A stretch of 64,000 nucleotides of DNA from Strigops habroptila (taxonomy: Eukaryota > Chordata > Aves > Psittaciformes > Psittacidae). Location: contig NC_044302.2 of assembly GCF_004027225.2 (NCBI RefSeq), positions 74,993,239-75,057,238 of the forward strand, written 5' to 3'. Within the stretch, counting starts at the first letter, position 1; the number at the start of each line of letters is the position of its first letter. Made by a program: the position numbers and the translations under genes. Below, piece by piece: positions 12,501-23,269 of the stretch. A model generated the notes under the pieces. That model was not told the DNA's origin. It saw only the letters and a list, made by a program, of their open reading frames with translations, and searched no databases.

Positions 12501-15500
12501 TGTTGTCGCACACTTCATGTGTGCTAATCTTCCTTTTGAAGTGAACAAGCATGAACCTTCTTCCTGGCCAAAGTCCTAAATGCCAAAGGAGGAGGATACT
12601 TGTGCTAGCAATGGTGCTTATTCTTGTTACCGCACTGTGTGCAGCCATGTCTGTGGTTTTTCAGTCATCCTTTGAAGTGTACCTGGTGGATTCTTGAGGC
12701 TCAGCCCCACTGTCCAAGGCACTGTTCTCCAGTCAGTCATTGTCAACAGCTCCTCATACTGTCTTCAACTTCCTAGTGCCCTTCTCCAAACATTTTCTCT
12801 CCATCTTTGCTGGAGACAGCAGATGCCTCCTTCTGTTGCTAGTACTACAAGCCAGACTGTCTTTCCACCTTTTCTCAGAAACACTGTGTTGGGTTTTTTT
12901 AACATAGAATAAACACTTCTATCAAAACCCAACTCACTTTTCTTGACTACTAGTGCAGCACTCTCTCTAGTGCACAGTGGGACTAGCCCCCAAACAAAAT
13001 AAAATGGTCATTTACATACCACCGAGGGAAGGGAGACACTCAGTGTTTGGCTCCCACTGACTGAGGTCCAGCTTGAGGTTTATGACTTGTGCTGAGGGAT
13101 ACAAAGCCTAATAAACCCTAGCTGTGCACACAATTCATGGGCTGTGGGTTTTCCACTTAAATTGTTTCAGATAAAGTACTTTTTGTACAAAGCTGGTGAG
13201 AATCTGTTGATTACTCAGTGCACTAAACACCTGCCAATTCAGGATCGCAAGGGCAGTTGTAGGTAAGAGATGATGTTGGGTTGATCAAGTGAAAGTGCTT
13301 TACAGAGAGCATGAGCCATACAGAGCCATGAGTGGCTCTCACGGCCAGGGATAAATTGTTGTGCGAAGAAACATTTTATTTTGTTAAGTATAAAAGTCTT
13401 TGCCTGCTCTCAGATCGCAGGTGAAATGTATCAGCTCTCAGAGCTATACTACTGCAGCTAAAGGATGCCCAGAGCAAGCAGGAGAGAAAATAAACTGCTG
13501 CTGCAGAAGCAAAGAATTTACATGAACTATCTGTGTTCTTACTGGGCTGGGTTAAAGTGTCCACAGCTGAAAGGTGTTTAATGCTAGCTGCTGCTAGTCC
13601 TAGAGTTAGGCATCACACTGAGCGTGTCTGTGCTAGAGCTCTAGCATGTGCTGTAACTCCCTTCTGGCATGTACATCCCAGATGTACACACAAAGCAAAT
13701 GGACGTATATGGAGAAATTATTTGCCCCGAGTGTGAACCTGGACCTCCAATAGCTCTGAGACAGCCAATTCAGATATGGTCTAAGGGCACTCTCAAAAAA
13801 CATTGTGTAAATACATTAGAAGACCAGGCTGGAGTGGATAACTGGGAGGAACATGCATGTTCTGCTGTAGCCTTGCAAGCATCTGGGAGAGAGAGTGACT
13901 CTTGTACCACCTGTCTGTAGAAGTACAGTGCACTAAACTGAGGGACACAGGTGCTCTCTACCCTGTAATTACAGGCCGTGTGAAACTTCAGGCTGTGAAA
14001 GAATGCAAGCAGCACATCTTGCACTGAAAAAGGAAAAACAAAGGGTGGTGGGGGAATGTCAAAACCAATAGTTCCTCACACTTCTTGTGCGCTCTCTGTG
14101 CTGGTGCACATACAGGTGACCCCTCTTTCTTTCATCTATTCTCCTACAAAATCCCCTGCAGCTGGATCAGCTGCCTCAATTCATGAATGTCCAGTTCTTG
14201 TGCTCTCAACTTTGTATGTGATCACATCAACTCAGTCCTTGTTGATTGCTTGTCTGGACTTCTCTGTCTTGTGAACACATGCACAAAGAGGCAGTTTGTA
14301 GCCTAGCTTGTTTCTAGTGGGGTGGACAAAAGACCTCAGCCTTGGATGCTGAAACCCTGACCTCTTGCTTCAGTGTTCTGTGGCTGGTGGTGATCTAACT
14401 GTTGCCCTTCAGTGCTCCCCAGGGTCTTCACAGAGACCCCTTGAGTTGATACCGTCTCTGGGTATTTCACTTGATCATGCTCTCCCATGGCTCAGCACTT
14501 GGTCATGGCCACAGCATCTTGGCTACTGCAAATTGGTTCCCAAGCCTTTTCATGGAAGAGCAGCAGGGGCCTTGTTCCTTCTAACATAGTGCCGTGGTTG
14601 AAGATCCCCAAGCTGGAAGGGAATACCCATTTCATATGTGGGTGATTACTAGGCAAATGTGATTTCCTTTTTCAGTCCATTGCTCCATGTTCTGTCAGCA
14701 AGTGCTGTGGCAGAGGCTGTGCTGGGTGAGAGAGCTTGTAGGAAGCTGAGTCATGGTCTGATCCCAGACATGGTTGGTTTTGTACTGCAGTCAATTATAT
14801 AGCACTTCAGCATTCGTCTTGTAGTATGTTCTCTCTCCTTTAAGCACACATGCTCACATACCAGTAGCACCACTGAAGACAAGATGCTCTGTATTCCTCC
14901 TCCTCACAGTATTGGTGGGTGACCAGATGTATGCACAAAGGCAAGTGTCAGTTCTTGGAGTGAATCATGAGGAATGAGGAGTTCTTCCCTTCCCTTCCCT
15001 TGGGAAGCAGATGAAGTAACGTGCTGGGGGCCAGCCAGCTCCAGGGTGAGATGAGCAGGGTACCAGAGTCATGCGCTTACAACTGATGGGGATCCAGTTA
15101 CGATGGTCAGAGGAGGGTAGTGACTATTTGGCTGCTCTCCTTCACTGTCACTGGGAACTTGTCAGTCCAATTACTTCTGTTTCTCCAGCTCTGAGCAGGA
15201 TTGCTACTCCTTATGTCTGTCATGGGTTGCTGGAGACCTTTAAGTTTCAAGTTGCCTTTCATGTAAGATCTCAAATGGCTAAGGATTGTGATTTTTGCAA
15301 TGCAATTCTAAGTCTTCTAATTTCATAAGGGAAGGGGACAGCATATACGTGATAAACTACAAAAGGGAAGATACGTTAGGAGCTAAGGATTAGAAGAAGA
15401 TTTAGAAAGATTGTGAGATAGCCCTGCTAGAAGCAGCTAATACCCATATGCCAGGCTGTGACTGGTGATGTGAAAAGCTAGAAAAGAGCTTGTTTGTCCT

Positions 15501-15913
15501 TCCCTTCTGAAGTAATAGGATTTTCATATGAATCATAATGTAGCCTAGAGAATGAAATCCTAATGCTTATTCAAGTTCTTCGCTCCAGGGATTTTTAGGG
15601 AGCGTGTGCATACATGTATGTTTATGTAAGTCAAGTGGAATTTCACTCACTGTAGAGAAATGAATTATGCTAATATGCTGTTTTGTGTTTTTGTAGAGCA
15701 CAGCTTGCAGATGATGAAAGAACAGTTGCTGTTAGAGACTATGAAACCATATATACAATTTCTGGAAGCAGCTCACCTTCAGATATTTTACCAGTGCTAT
15801 ACCTCTCCTCTGAATCGCCTCCAAAATATGAAGAAAAAGCATCAATAACAAATAATGAATATTCTCTGTCTTCTTCGTCTATTTCCTTAGCCACATCTGA
15901 CACCAGCTCATAA
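8884..15913 (+). CDS. TMEM171: TMEM171, transmembrane protein 171 (three coding exons)
   Basis: Exons 8884-9514, 11144-11285 and 15697-15913 join in frame to 990 bases: 329 residues plus stop, against 324 in human. Four hydrophobic helices lie at about 21-44, 62-77, 108-131 and 160-181. An N-H-T glycosylation site at residue 144 is in the loop between helices 3 and 4. The cytoplasmic tail after KKK (182-184) carries a run of six prolines ending in PPPY (221-224), a second PPPY (248-251) and PPKY (299-302). PPxY motifs bind WW domains such as those of Nedd4-family ubiquitin ligases (known of the motif). The end is serine-rich. Introns are phase 1 and phase 2. The ATG at 8884 is chosen because it gives a family-like N-terminus; its context is only fair, with G at -3 and T at +4. 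The family is mostly uncharacterised, formerly called proline-rich protein PRP2. A kidney or gut epithelial role is only suggested by its neighbour. Confidence 0.95.
9515..11143 (+). other. TMEM171 intron, phase 1
   Basis: A 1.6 kb AT-rich intron. It starts GTGGGT and ends with a short pyrimidine stretch, TTTTTCCCTAG. No gene or recognisable repeat was seen in it. Confidence 0.85.
11144..11285 (+). CDS. TMEM171: TMEM171 second coding exon
   Basis: 142 bases encode residues 211-257 and two bases of codon 258. The frame reads G-D-A-V-M-I-F followed by six prolines and Y-F, a TMEM171 hallmark, then the second PPPY. The acceptor is CCCTAG ending 11143. The donor is ATGG|GTAAGA with GT at 11286-11287. 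The exon has no in-frame ATG start and is identified by splice sites, frame and protein content. Confidence 0.93.
11286..15696 (+). other. TMEM171 last intron, phase 2
   Basis: 4.4 kb, starting GTAAGA and ending TTTTTGTAG. It contains a possible hAT-like inverted-end block (11569-11982), two short perfect palindromes near 13.65 kb, and many short chance open frames. No other gene is recognised. Confidence 0.85.
13631..13688. repeat. Two short perfect palindromes
   Basis: TGCTAGAGCTCTAGCA at 13631-13646 is a 16-base perfect palindrome. TGTACATC-CCA-GATGTACA at 13670-13688 has perfect 8-base arms with a 3-base spacer. Both lie in the last TMEM171 intron. The role is unknown; they may be dimeric transcription-factor sites or chance. 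Confidence 0.6.
15697..15913 (+). CDS. TMEM171: TMEM171 last coding exon
   Basis: The acceptor is TTTTTGTAG ending 15696. The first base completes codon 258, then 71 codons lead to TAA at 15911-15913. It encodes a D-Y-E-T-I-Y-T-I-S-G segment (residues 272-281), the PPKYEEK motif and a serine-rich end. The Y-E-T-I and Y-T-I-S stretches could also act as tyrosine-based sorting or phosphorylation sites (inference). Confidence 0.93.
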
Positions 15914-15989
15914 AGGAGTCAGTTAGACTTAATTTTTAAATTAAATTGTATACTCAGATTTACAATTTTTGAATTTATTTACATTTTAT

Positions 15990-15995
15990 AATAAA
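15990..15995 (+). terminator. TMEM171: TMEM171 poly(A) signal
   Basis: AATAAA lies 76 bases after the TMEM171 stop codon, in AT-rich 3' UTR, with a GT-rich stretch (GTTGGCTGTGTC) right after it as expected for a cleavage site near 16010-16020. It would give a short 3' UTR of about 100 bases; longer forms are not excluded. Confidence 0.7.
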
Positions 15996-16020
15996 ACCAA
16001 TAATGTTGGCTGTGTCTAAT

Positions 16021-19000
16021 TTTTCATCAAAAAACATAATGAATTTAGGTTTCAAGGAATATTAGATAATGCTGGGCTTCTTGAGCAAGTAGTCTGAAGG
16101 GATTCAGTTCACTGTAAGAATGTTAAATGCTCATCTTGTTCTGTTACAGCTTCAGTTTCTATTTTTAGTTGTTCTTTATATAATGGAGGCGCTAAGTAGA
16201 GACCAACTTTTTTTTTTATTTTAATTAAATCTGTTTGGAGCTTCAAAAAGAAATAATTAGGAAGTGTTTTTATTTCTATTTTTGTATGACTTTTGTGGAA
16301 AATCCTGGTTTGCAAAGTTACTGACTTTATATGTGCTCTGAGAACATCACAAAAAGGGATGTTTAAGATTGGGAGCAACTATGTTATGGAGAACTTAAAT
16401 GGTTAGGTTTTGGTCTGCCTGATAACAAACACTCCATAGCTTAATTTAGACCCTCTCTGGTCCTTATGTCAAGTATAATCCCTAGGAAAACCAGTTTTAA
16501 CCAGCAGTTAAGAGCCCTAAAGCAATACTGAGGATAGTTAATAGGCTAACAGTTTAACCGTGATAATGACTGATTTCAGAGGGATTATGCAGCTGTTACA
16601 TATATCATCATTCATGGATTATACAAGGAGTGCTTATTTTGTGAGAGTGAGTACCACTCAGCATGCTATCTTCCAGGTGCAGACATTACTTATCAGCAAA
16701 TGCAAGAGAGGCAGTTTCATGGAAAAGCATGCAGTGGATGTGTTTAACTGACATAGCACTTGACAGACCCTTCAGAAAGCAGCCCTCTGGTCCTGTGTCC
16801 CTGTGCAGCCCCTAAGCAGTACCTGCCTGCCTTCAGGGTGGAATGACAACAGGTTCTGGTTCTATTACGCCATTGTTTGCACCTATTCCTGAACTGAGGG
16901 ATTTGCTTGTAGTAGGTAAGGATAATTGTCAGGAACTGAGTTGCTGCTAACACTTCACGACTTGCTGTGAACTCATTTGAGAAAAAGACCTCATTCTGTG
17001 CGCAGATGCAGAAGGTGTCAGACCTACCGTTTTGGCTTGGTTCAGCATGGTAAACTTAACCAGCATTAAAATTGCAAGAGTGATCTCTCTCTTGTTCAAC
17101 TGACACTCAACACCTGCATGCTCTGGGACCTCAGCTACACCTCAGCTTGTCTTCTGCCTTGCTGAATTTCAGGGAACATGGCTGTAACAGAGTGCAATCT
17201 TTAACTACTCGAGTTCCCTCCTGTGCCCAGGGCAAGGTGATTGCTTCCTGTCATCTTTCTGTGAACATGCCTCTCACCTGCAGGGTTCTTTAGAAAGATG
17301 TTCAGGAGCTCCTGGATGCGGCCATTTATTTCTACTTCTTTGCTGTTCCCTCAGTTGTGCTAGGGCAGCCCTTTGTGCAGCCACACAAAAACAAACCCAG
17401 CCAGTGAGGAAGGTATATTTAGCCAGCAATAGAGCTGAGGAGCTTATGCGTGCAAAGTAATGAGCAAACGCAGCACAGAGAGGGATTTAGTATGTGGGAG
17501 CTGATTAAACTGGCATGACTCAGCCATGGGAAATGTCTATATGAAGAAAGGGGATCCACAAAAGCCAGCAGGTGTTTTGTCCTCTTTTCTCTCAAGTGTT
17601 TTTTACCTAGTGAGTTTTTCAAGGATGCTGTTCCTTGAATGCCTTCTGTAACCCAAGCTATGGTTTACTTTTTTTTTTTTTTTTTTTTGAGCTTTTCTTT
17701 TTAACCCAACAGTGGTGCCCGCTGGCCTGCTTGATGCATGCATACAAAGCCTTGCACATGTCAAAGGAGCTTCTCTCTCTCTCTGGGTTTGTTGTACTAT
17801 TATATAGCAAGTACAAAAGCTGGGGTATTTTACCGAAAAGATCCTAAGCAAACAAAGACCCACATTGGCTTTGGTTTATTGTTTGAATTACAAATGAACA
17901 CTCATTTGCTGCAAAGGTTAAACATCAGAAAGTATTTAAACAAATAAATCTTGAAATATGTCACCATCTTTAAAAAATAGTCACATCTAATTGCTAACTC
18001 TGTAGGTACTAAACTTTTCGTGCTGCCTGCAATTTGCTCTATCGGTTGTTCCCAAGATGTACCTGAGAGACCAAACGGATCAAGTAGAATGTGTTGGATT
18101 GAGCTGAGACCCCTGGAACTGAAACATGATCTTGTTTTTCTTCAAGGTGATTGTGTTTTGATCTCATACTGCAGAGTCTCCAGTGTGGGTCACTTTATTT
18201 CTAAAAAAGCAGTCTTCAAGGAAAGCATGCTTTAGAAAGCTGCTGACCTGACTCTTTGGAGTCAGCACCTGAACCTCCCTGGAACGGTAGGTGTTAGTTA
18301 CCTCTGAAAATGAGGACTGAAGACAAGTGTTTGTATTGTTTTGAGAAGGTGCTTAGGAAATAGTTCAATGTACAGCTGTATTAGCTTATTATTATTAGCT
18401 GTATTATTTTTGACTTGGAGAATCACTCCTTGAAAACTCAGTGGATGTGCTGGCTGCATCTCCATAAACTGCTCAGCACCAGGAGAGCTAACTTAGCCAG
18501 GGCAAGAGTATTTGCTTACTGCGTTGTTGAAATCTGTCTCAGCAAGGTCAGAAAACATGAGTAAGAGGCTAGCAGATCTGCCTCCACCACTGAAGGCTAC
18601 CACTGGGTGAACAGCATTAGTGGGAGGAATTTTTGATGTGGGGAGTAGGGATGAAATGCCTGTATTGGAAAGGAAGCAACACCTTGTAAAACTATAAAAG
18701 TAGCTTAAAATAATACGGAATAGTGTTTTTATTGAGGAAGTGAGATATTTTACTGTCACACTAATGGTGCTATAACCCCCTTTCTGCCCTAAGGTTAGCT
18801 TAAGTGCTTGACATACAAATGCTAGGGAGCAAATCAAGTTGGTTACTGATTCACGCTTACTTAAACAGGCAAAGTGGGAGGTAAGGATTGCTTATCCTCT
18901 GTAAGTGAAGTTAAGGTTTCTCTTCCTTGCTCTCTGCACTGACATTGTTCTTCTAACTGCAACAGTACAATCCTTTGGATATGAGAAAAATTCATGAAAA

Positions 19001-22000
19001 TATAAATAGATGCCTCTTCTCTACAGGAAATCTTTCTGCCTCAGCAGCAGCTAAAAAAAGGAAAGCTAACTCATCTGAAAAACTGAGATATTGCAGATGT
19101 CTGCAATGATGCTATGTTTTTAGGATAGCAATAGTCGCTGGATTGCACCCTCCCCATCCTTGCCCTTTGTGGTTGGTAGTGCTGTATCCATCTATCCCTT
19201 TTCCATCCTGCCCCTTCAGAGTAATGGCTCCCAGGGCATTTCTGTGCCCAGGCAGACATTTTTGTCAATACCTCCATGTTTCTGCAACAAATGTGTCAGC
19301 CTTCATTTAGAGCTGTGGTTTCTCCGCTATCACACATGTATGTAGCTGGATAATTAGGCATGAAAATACCTTCAATTTGGTGTGCCTGTTGACAAGGTAA
19401 CGCTCCCTGGGAGCATGTAAAACCACCTTGCAGGTAGATGCGGTTGTGGGCAGCTGGCTGAACCTGCTCCTCACAGCTTATTTACACTTTGAGGCTGGCA
19501 GTGCAGTAGTACAGGGACCCAGTGTGCAAGGCCCACTCATGGCGATTCTTCAGGTACTGCTCTTACACACATAATTTGTGTTGTTTCACTAAAAATGCTT
19601 CTATCCCTAGGAAGAAGTCTTTCTTAGGAAAAGCATTGGCTTCTTTATCTCCCTACAATTGAATGTTCCATTATGGACTGATGATTGTACTCTGTTTAAA
19701 GCCAATCAATGTGCAATATCATGGTATCATTTTCTTTTATATGACGTCTTTTGCATGTTCTGTGACTAAGTCCCTGACTATATTACAGGCACACAAGAAA
19801 ATAAAGCCTTACTACAATGGGCTGATTATTGTGAACAACTATGTAAAAACAAATAGCAGAAGGAGAAAAGGATTAAGTGAAGACGTGCCAGTGTTTACTA
19901 GGATGACTCTCGAAACAAGTTAGAGAACTTAGGAGGTGCAGAGCATTACAGAAAACCTACTTCCAGCAGCAAGCACTGCAGGGGGACTTTGCATTGGTGA
20001 TAGAAAATTATGTAGAGGAACAGAAAGCAAAGCAGTGCTTGTGTTCAGGGTTAAGGTCCCTGAAGCAGCTGGGAAGAAAACTGTAGTGAGATCTGGAAAC
20101 ACTACTCATTCTGAAAATCTCATTCTGACCAATTTGTTAGGTTTCACAAAACATTTGTTTATGAGTTATTCCAGGTAACAAGGGATGCATATAATACATC
20201 AGCATCTTTAAATGAATCCCCAGAATATAGAGATACTTGGCAAAGGAAAGTACTGGCCTTAAAAAATCAATGTGATCTGGTAATCTCTTAAAACCTAGAC
20301 ACTGGCCTGAATGCAGCATTGCCACTGTCTGGGGAAATAATGGGAGAAATTTGGGGAGGCTTAGAGGAAACTATGTCTTACAGAGAGGAGACAGTTTACA
20401 GGGAAAGGTGTCATTTTAATTTAGATCCTACCACACCAAACAGAAAGTGTTTTCTATCCCATTTTCAAAGTTCAAGTGACAAGCAACAAGCAGTCTTGGA
20501 AGAAACCACCTGTATTCTCCAGCTGTACTGTTCACTTGCTCAAGAACCATGAACTTGTGTCCTAGGCCAGAGGCAAAGAGCATCAACCATGGGATGATGC
20601 AACATTCACCTTGGAAAACTCTGACTCCAGCCAGCATCTAAGGACTATTGCGTAGGACTGAGGAAGTGCTCCAGCACAATCCTGTTGCCAACAGCAGCTG
20701 CTGAGTTCTTGAATAAGAGAGAGGAGGGAGGTGACTCTACATCTGTATGTATCATTACTTAGCTATTATGATATAATGCTGCTTTTAAAAGGATGTTGGA
20801 AAGCCTGGAAGATTCAGCGGGCAGGGACACGAATGATTCATGGTATGGAAAAACCTGACTTGCAGAGAGCAGTAGCAGAAGTTCATTCCATTAAGTTTAC
20901 CAAATACAAAGTTTTGGCTATAACTACCAATACAAGGACAGCTTAGCTAGTATTTCAGCACTTTCTGATTTAGTTGTCATCATACGAAACCACTGCATTG
21001 CAAGCCCTAATTCTTTGCTCAAGTGGTGCAGATTCCTGACTAGACCTGATGCTGTGGGAAAGGCTGATCTTGAGTGTATTTGTCAGAAAATTTATTGGCA
21101 CCCTTGGTAATAGAAGAGACATAATACTGACTTTGGAAACTTCCCAGACATTTTCTAAAGGAATCCAGCACTAATATTCCTCAAGGTCTATCTGCTAACA
21201 AACGAGAAATTCCCATCTGCAATTGCATTCAGTTCTGAAGGTGCCAAATTCAGTGAGCAGCCCTTCCAGAAGTGAGCTGTTGTCATGCTGTGTGATATGA
21301 AGGCACAGTAGACTAAAGGCACCTTTACTGATTTTGAAGAAGCAGTCTGAAAGGTGAGTTTTCTAGTTCTAGAGCTATTTTCATCTTATAAATATCAGGA
21401 TAAGCTTGCTTCCCCAGAGCTGTAGGTAGCAGAAAATAGCATTGTATGTTCTACCATATGAGTAGTAATCTCTGTCCTGTGTGTACTCCCCTGACATGCA
21501 AGTCAAAACAGATCGAGTAGTTGGAGATTTTCCTCAATACAAAGATATTCTACCAGAACCCTCTGACAGCAAATACTTTAGTCTGAAACTGTTAGGAAAC
21601 AGAAAATCTCAACATTCAATTAAGCAGTCTGTTTAATATATAGGACATATGTTCAACAAAACAATTCATTGTGATGTAAAAGAAAATGTTCTAGGTACTT
21701 CTAGGTACAGGATAAGGTCCCTTGCTTTAGCAGGTTAAACATTACAGGAGATGCTTTCTCATTCCTGCAGCAGTGCGCTATTTAGGGTATGCAAGCTTTA
21801 TTCAGTGTAAACTTTGAGAAAGGGGTGGAGATCCCACAACAAAAAATGTCCACAATTAAGGGGAAATTACAGAGCAATTAATGCTACCTTCAAACAGCTG
21901 GAAAGCTTTGGCTGGCTTGAAATAACCTTTCTCCCCCAACAGCAGCTCTCCCAAGGCTGTTCAGCACTCAGCACCCTGTCGCTGTTTACCCTCCCACCGC

Positions 22001-22560
22001 TCCCCCTTGGCAAACTGTCAGAAAGCCTACTTTGGTATTTTTTAAAGCACGGGGGGTCTAGACTGCAACACAAACTGCGATGGAGGTGCAGGTGAGGCTG
22101 TAAATGTCATGCTTCAGAGCACTGCAAAGCACTGCCAGCAATGGCCACGCATATTCCTGCAGAAAACTGAGCTGGAAGTGGTGGCCCAAGGAGAGCAAGA
22201 GTTGCCACACTGCTGTTGATTAAACATATGGGCAGTATGCTGTCCATATGTTGGATGCATCAGCTGGCAGGGGGCCTAGGAAAAGCTGCAGTGGCCGCAG
22301 CTTCCTTTCTGTCCCGTCTGACATGGGCACAGCAAGGAAGTATCAGCAGGTGCCAAATTAAAGAAAAGGATAAACGAAGAGATAAGCAACCATGCAAGGG
22401 TGAAGCCATTTCGGAAGTGATGGTGGTAATTCAAGAAGTCTTTAGTGACCGCTTCAGGCTTCACTTCACAGACCTTTATTCTTCTAAGCAAAGTTTATTC
22501 CTTCACATGATGGACTCTGTTAACCATACACACACAAAGTTCTTGTATAACTAACCTGAA
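16021..22560. other. TMEM171-TMEM174 intergenic region
   Basis: 6.5 kb of mixed AT-rich DNA. I see a poly-T run at 17669-17688 and many short open frames without recognisable domains. The frame at 22216-22554 (112 codons), just before TMEM174, also has no family features. Regulatory elements for TMEM174 are expected near the right end but none can be named with confidence. Confidence 0.6.
17669..17688. repeat. Poly-T homopolymer (20 T)
   Basis: An unbroken run of 20 T. No recognisable mobile element is attached. Confidence 0.9.
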
Positions 22561-22568
22561 CCTTCAAC

Positions 22569-22576
22569 TTTAAAAG
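22569..22576 (+). promoter_or_regulatory. TMEM174: Candidate TATA-like box of TMEM174
   Basis: TTTAAAAG sits about 62 bases before the TMEM174 start codon in a region with no CpG island. Transcription from about 22600 would give a leader of roughly 40 bases with no upstream ATG. A TATA-type, non-island promoter fits a tissue-restricted gene. Inferred from position and sequence only. Confidence 0.4.
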
Positions 22577-22637
22577 CTCTGCTAAGGCTCTTACAAGCCC
22601 CCTTTCCCTTGAGGCAGAAGATACACTATACTCAGAA

Positions 22638-23269
22638 ATGGAGCCAAACAGCAACAATGTAGAAGATTTCTCCTTGAATGTCTTTTCTGTCACTCCTTGT
22701 CAGTCAAACAGATCCGATGCCCTGGTGTCAGATGGGGATAAAGCTGGTGCCACTTTGCTCTTTTCAGGTGTGTTTTTGGGACTGGTGGGGATCACTTTCA
22801 CTGTGATGGGATGGATAAAATACGATGGCATTACTCACCTGGAGTGGACTCAGTTACTAGGGCCTATTCTGCTGTCTGTTGGGGTAACTTTTATTCTGAT
22901 TGCTGTTTGTAAATTTAACATGCTTACATGTAAGACCTGCAAAGAAAGAGAGGAAAATATGTCAGATCTCGACCAGACTGCAAGTGGACAGTCCTTTGTC
23001 TTCACTGGCATTAACCAGCCTATAACTTTTCACGGTGCCACAGTGGTACAGTACATCCCTCCGCCGTACCCAGCCCAGGAGGGCATTGCTGTGAGCCCTG
23101 GCTACCTTCACCCAGTGCTCAGCTGCTGTGGTGCTGTTTCCCCCAGTGCCTCATCAATTCCCAGTCCGGGCTCTGCTCACTTCTGCCCTGCCTACCCTCT
23201 GGATAACCTGGCTTTTACTGGAGATGAGAACTACGCTGCTTATCCTCCGGAGAACACCAGGAATCAGAG
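22638..23269 (+). CDS. TMEM174: TMEM174 first coding exon
   Basis: Codons 1-210 and two bases of codon 211. The donor is CAGAG|GTACTT with GT at 23270-23271. If the intron is not removed, the frame stops four residues later (R-Y-F-F), which would remove the C-terminal PPRYEEI motif. Confidence 0.93.

Noticed and set aside
22216-22554. 112-codon frame just before TMEM174
   Set aside because: A separate frame ending before the TMEM174 promoter-like box, with no recognisable protein features.
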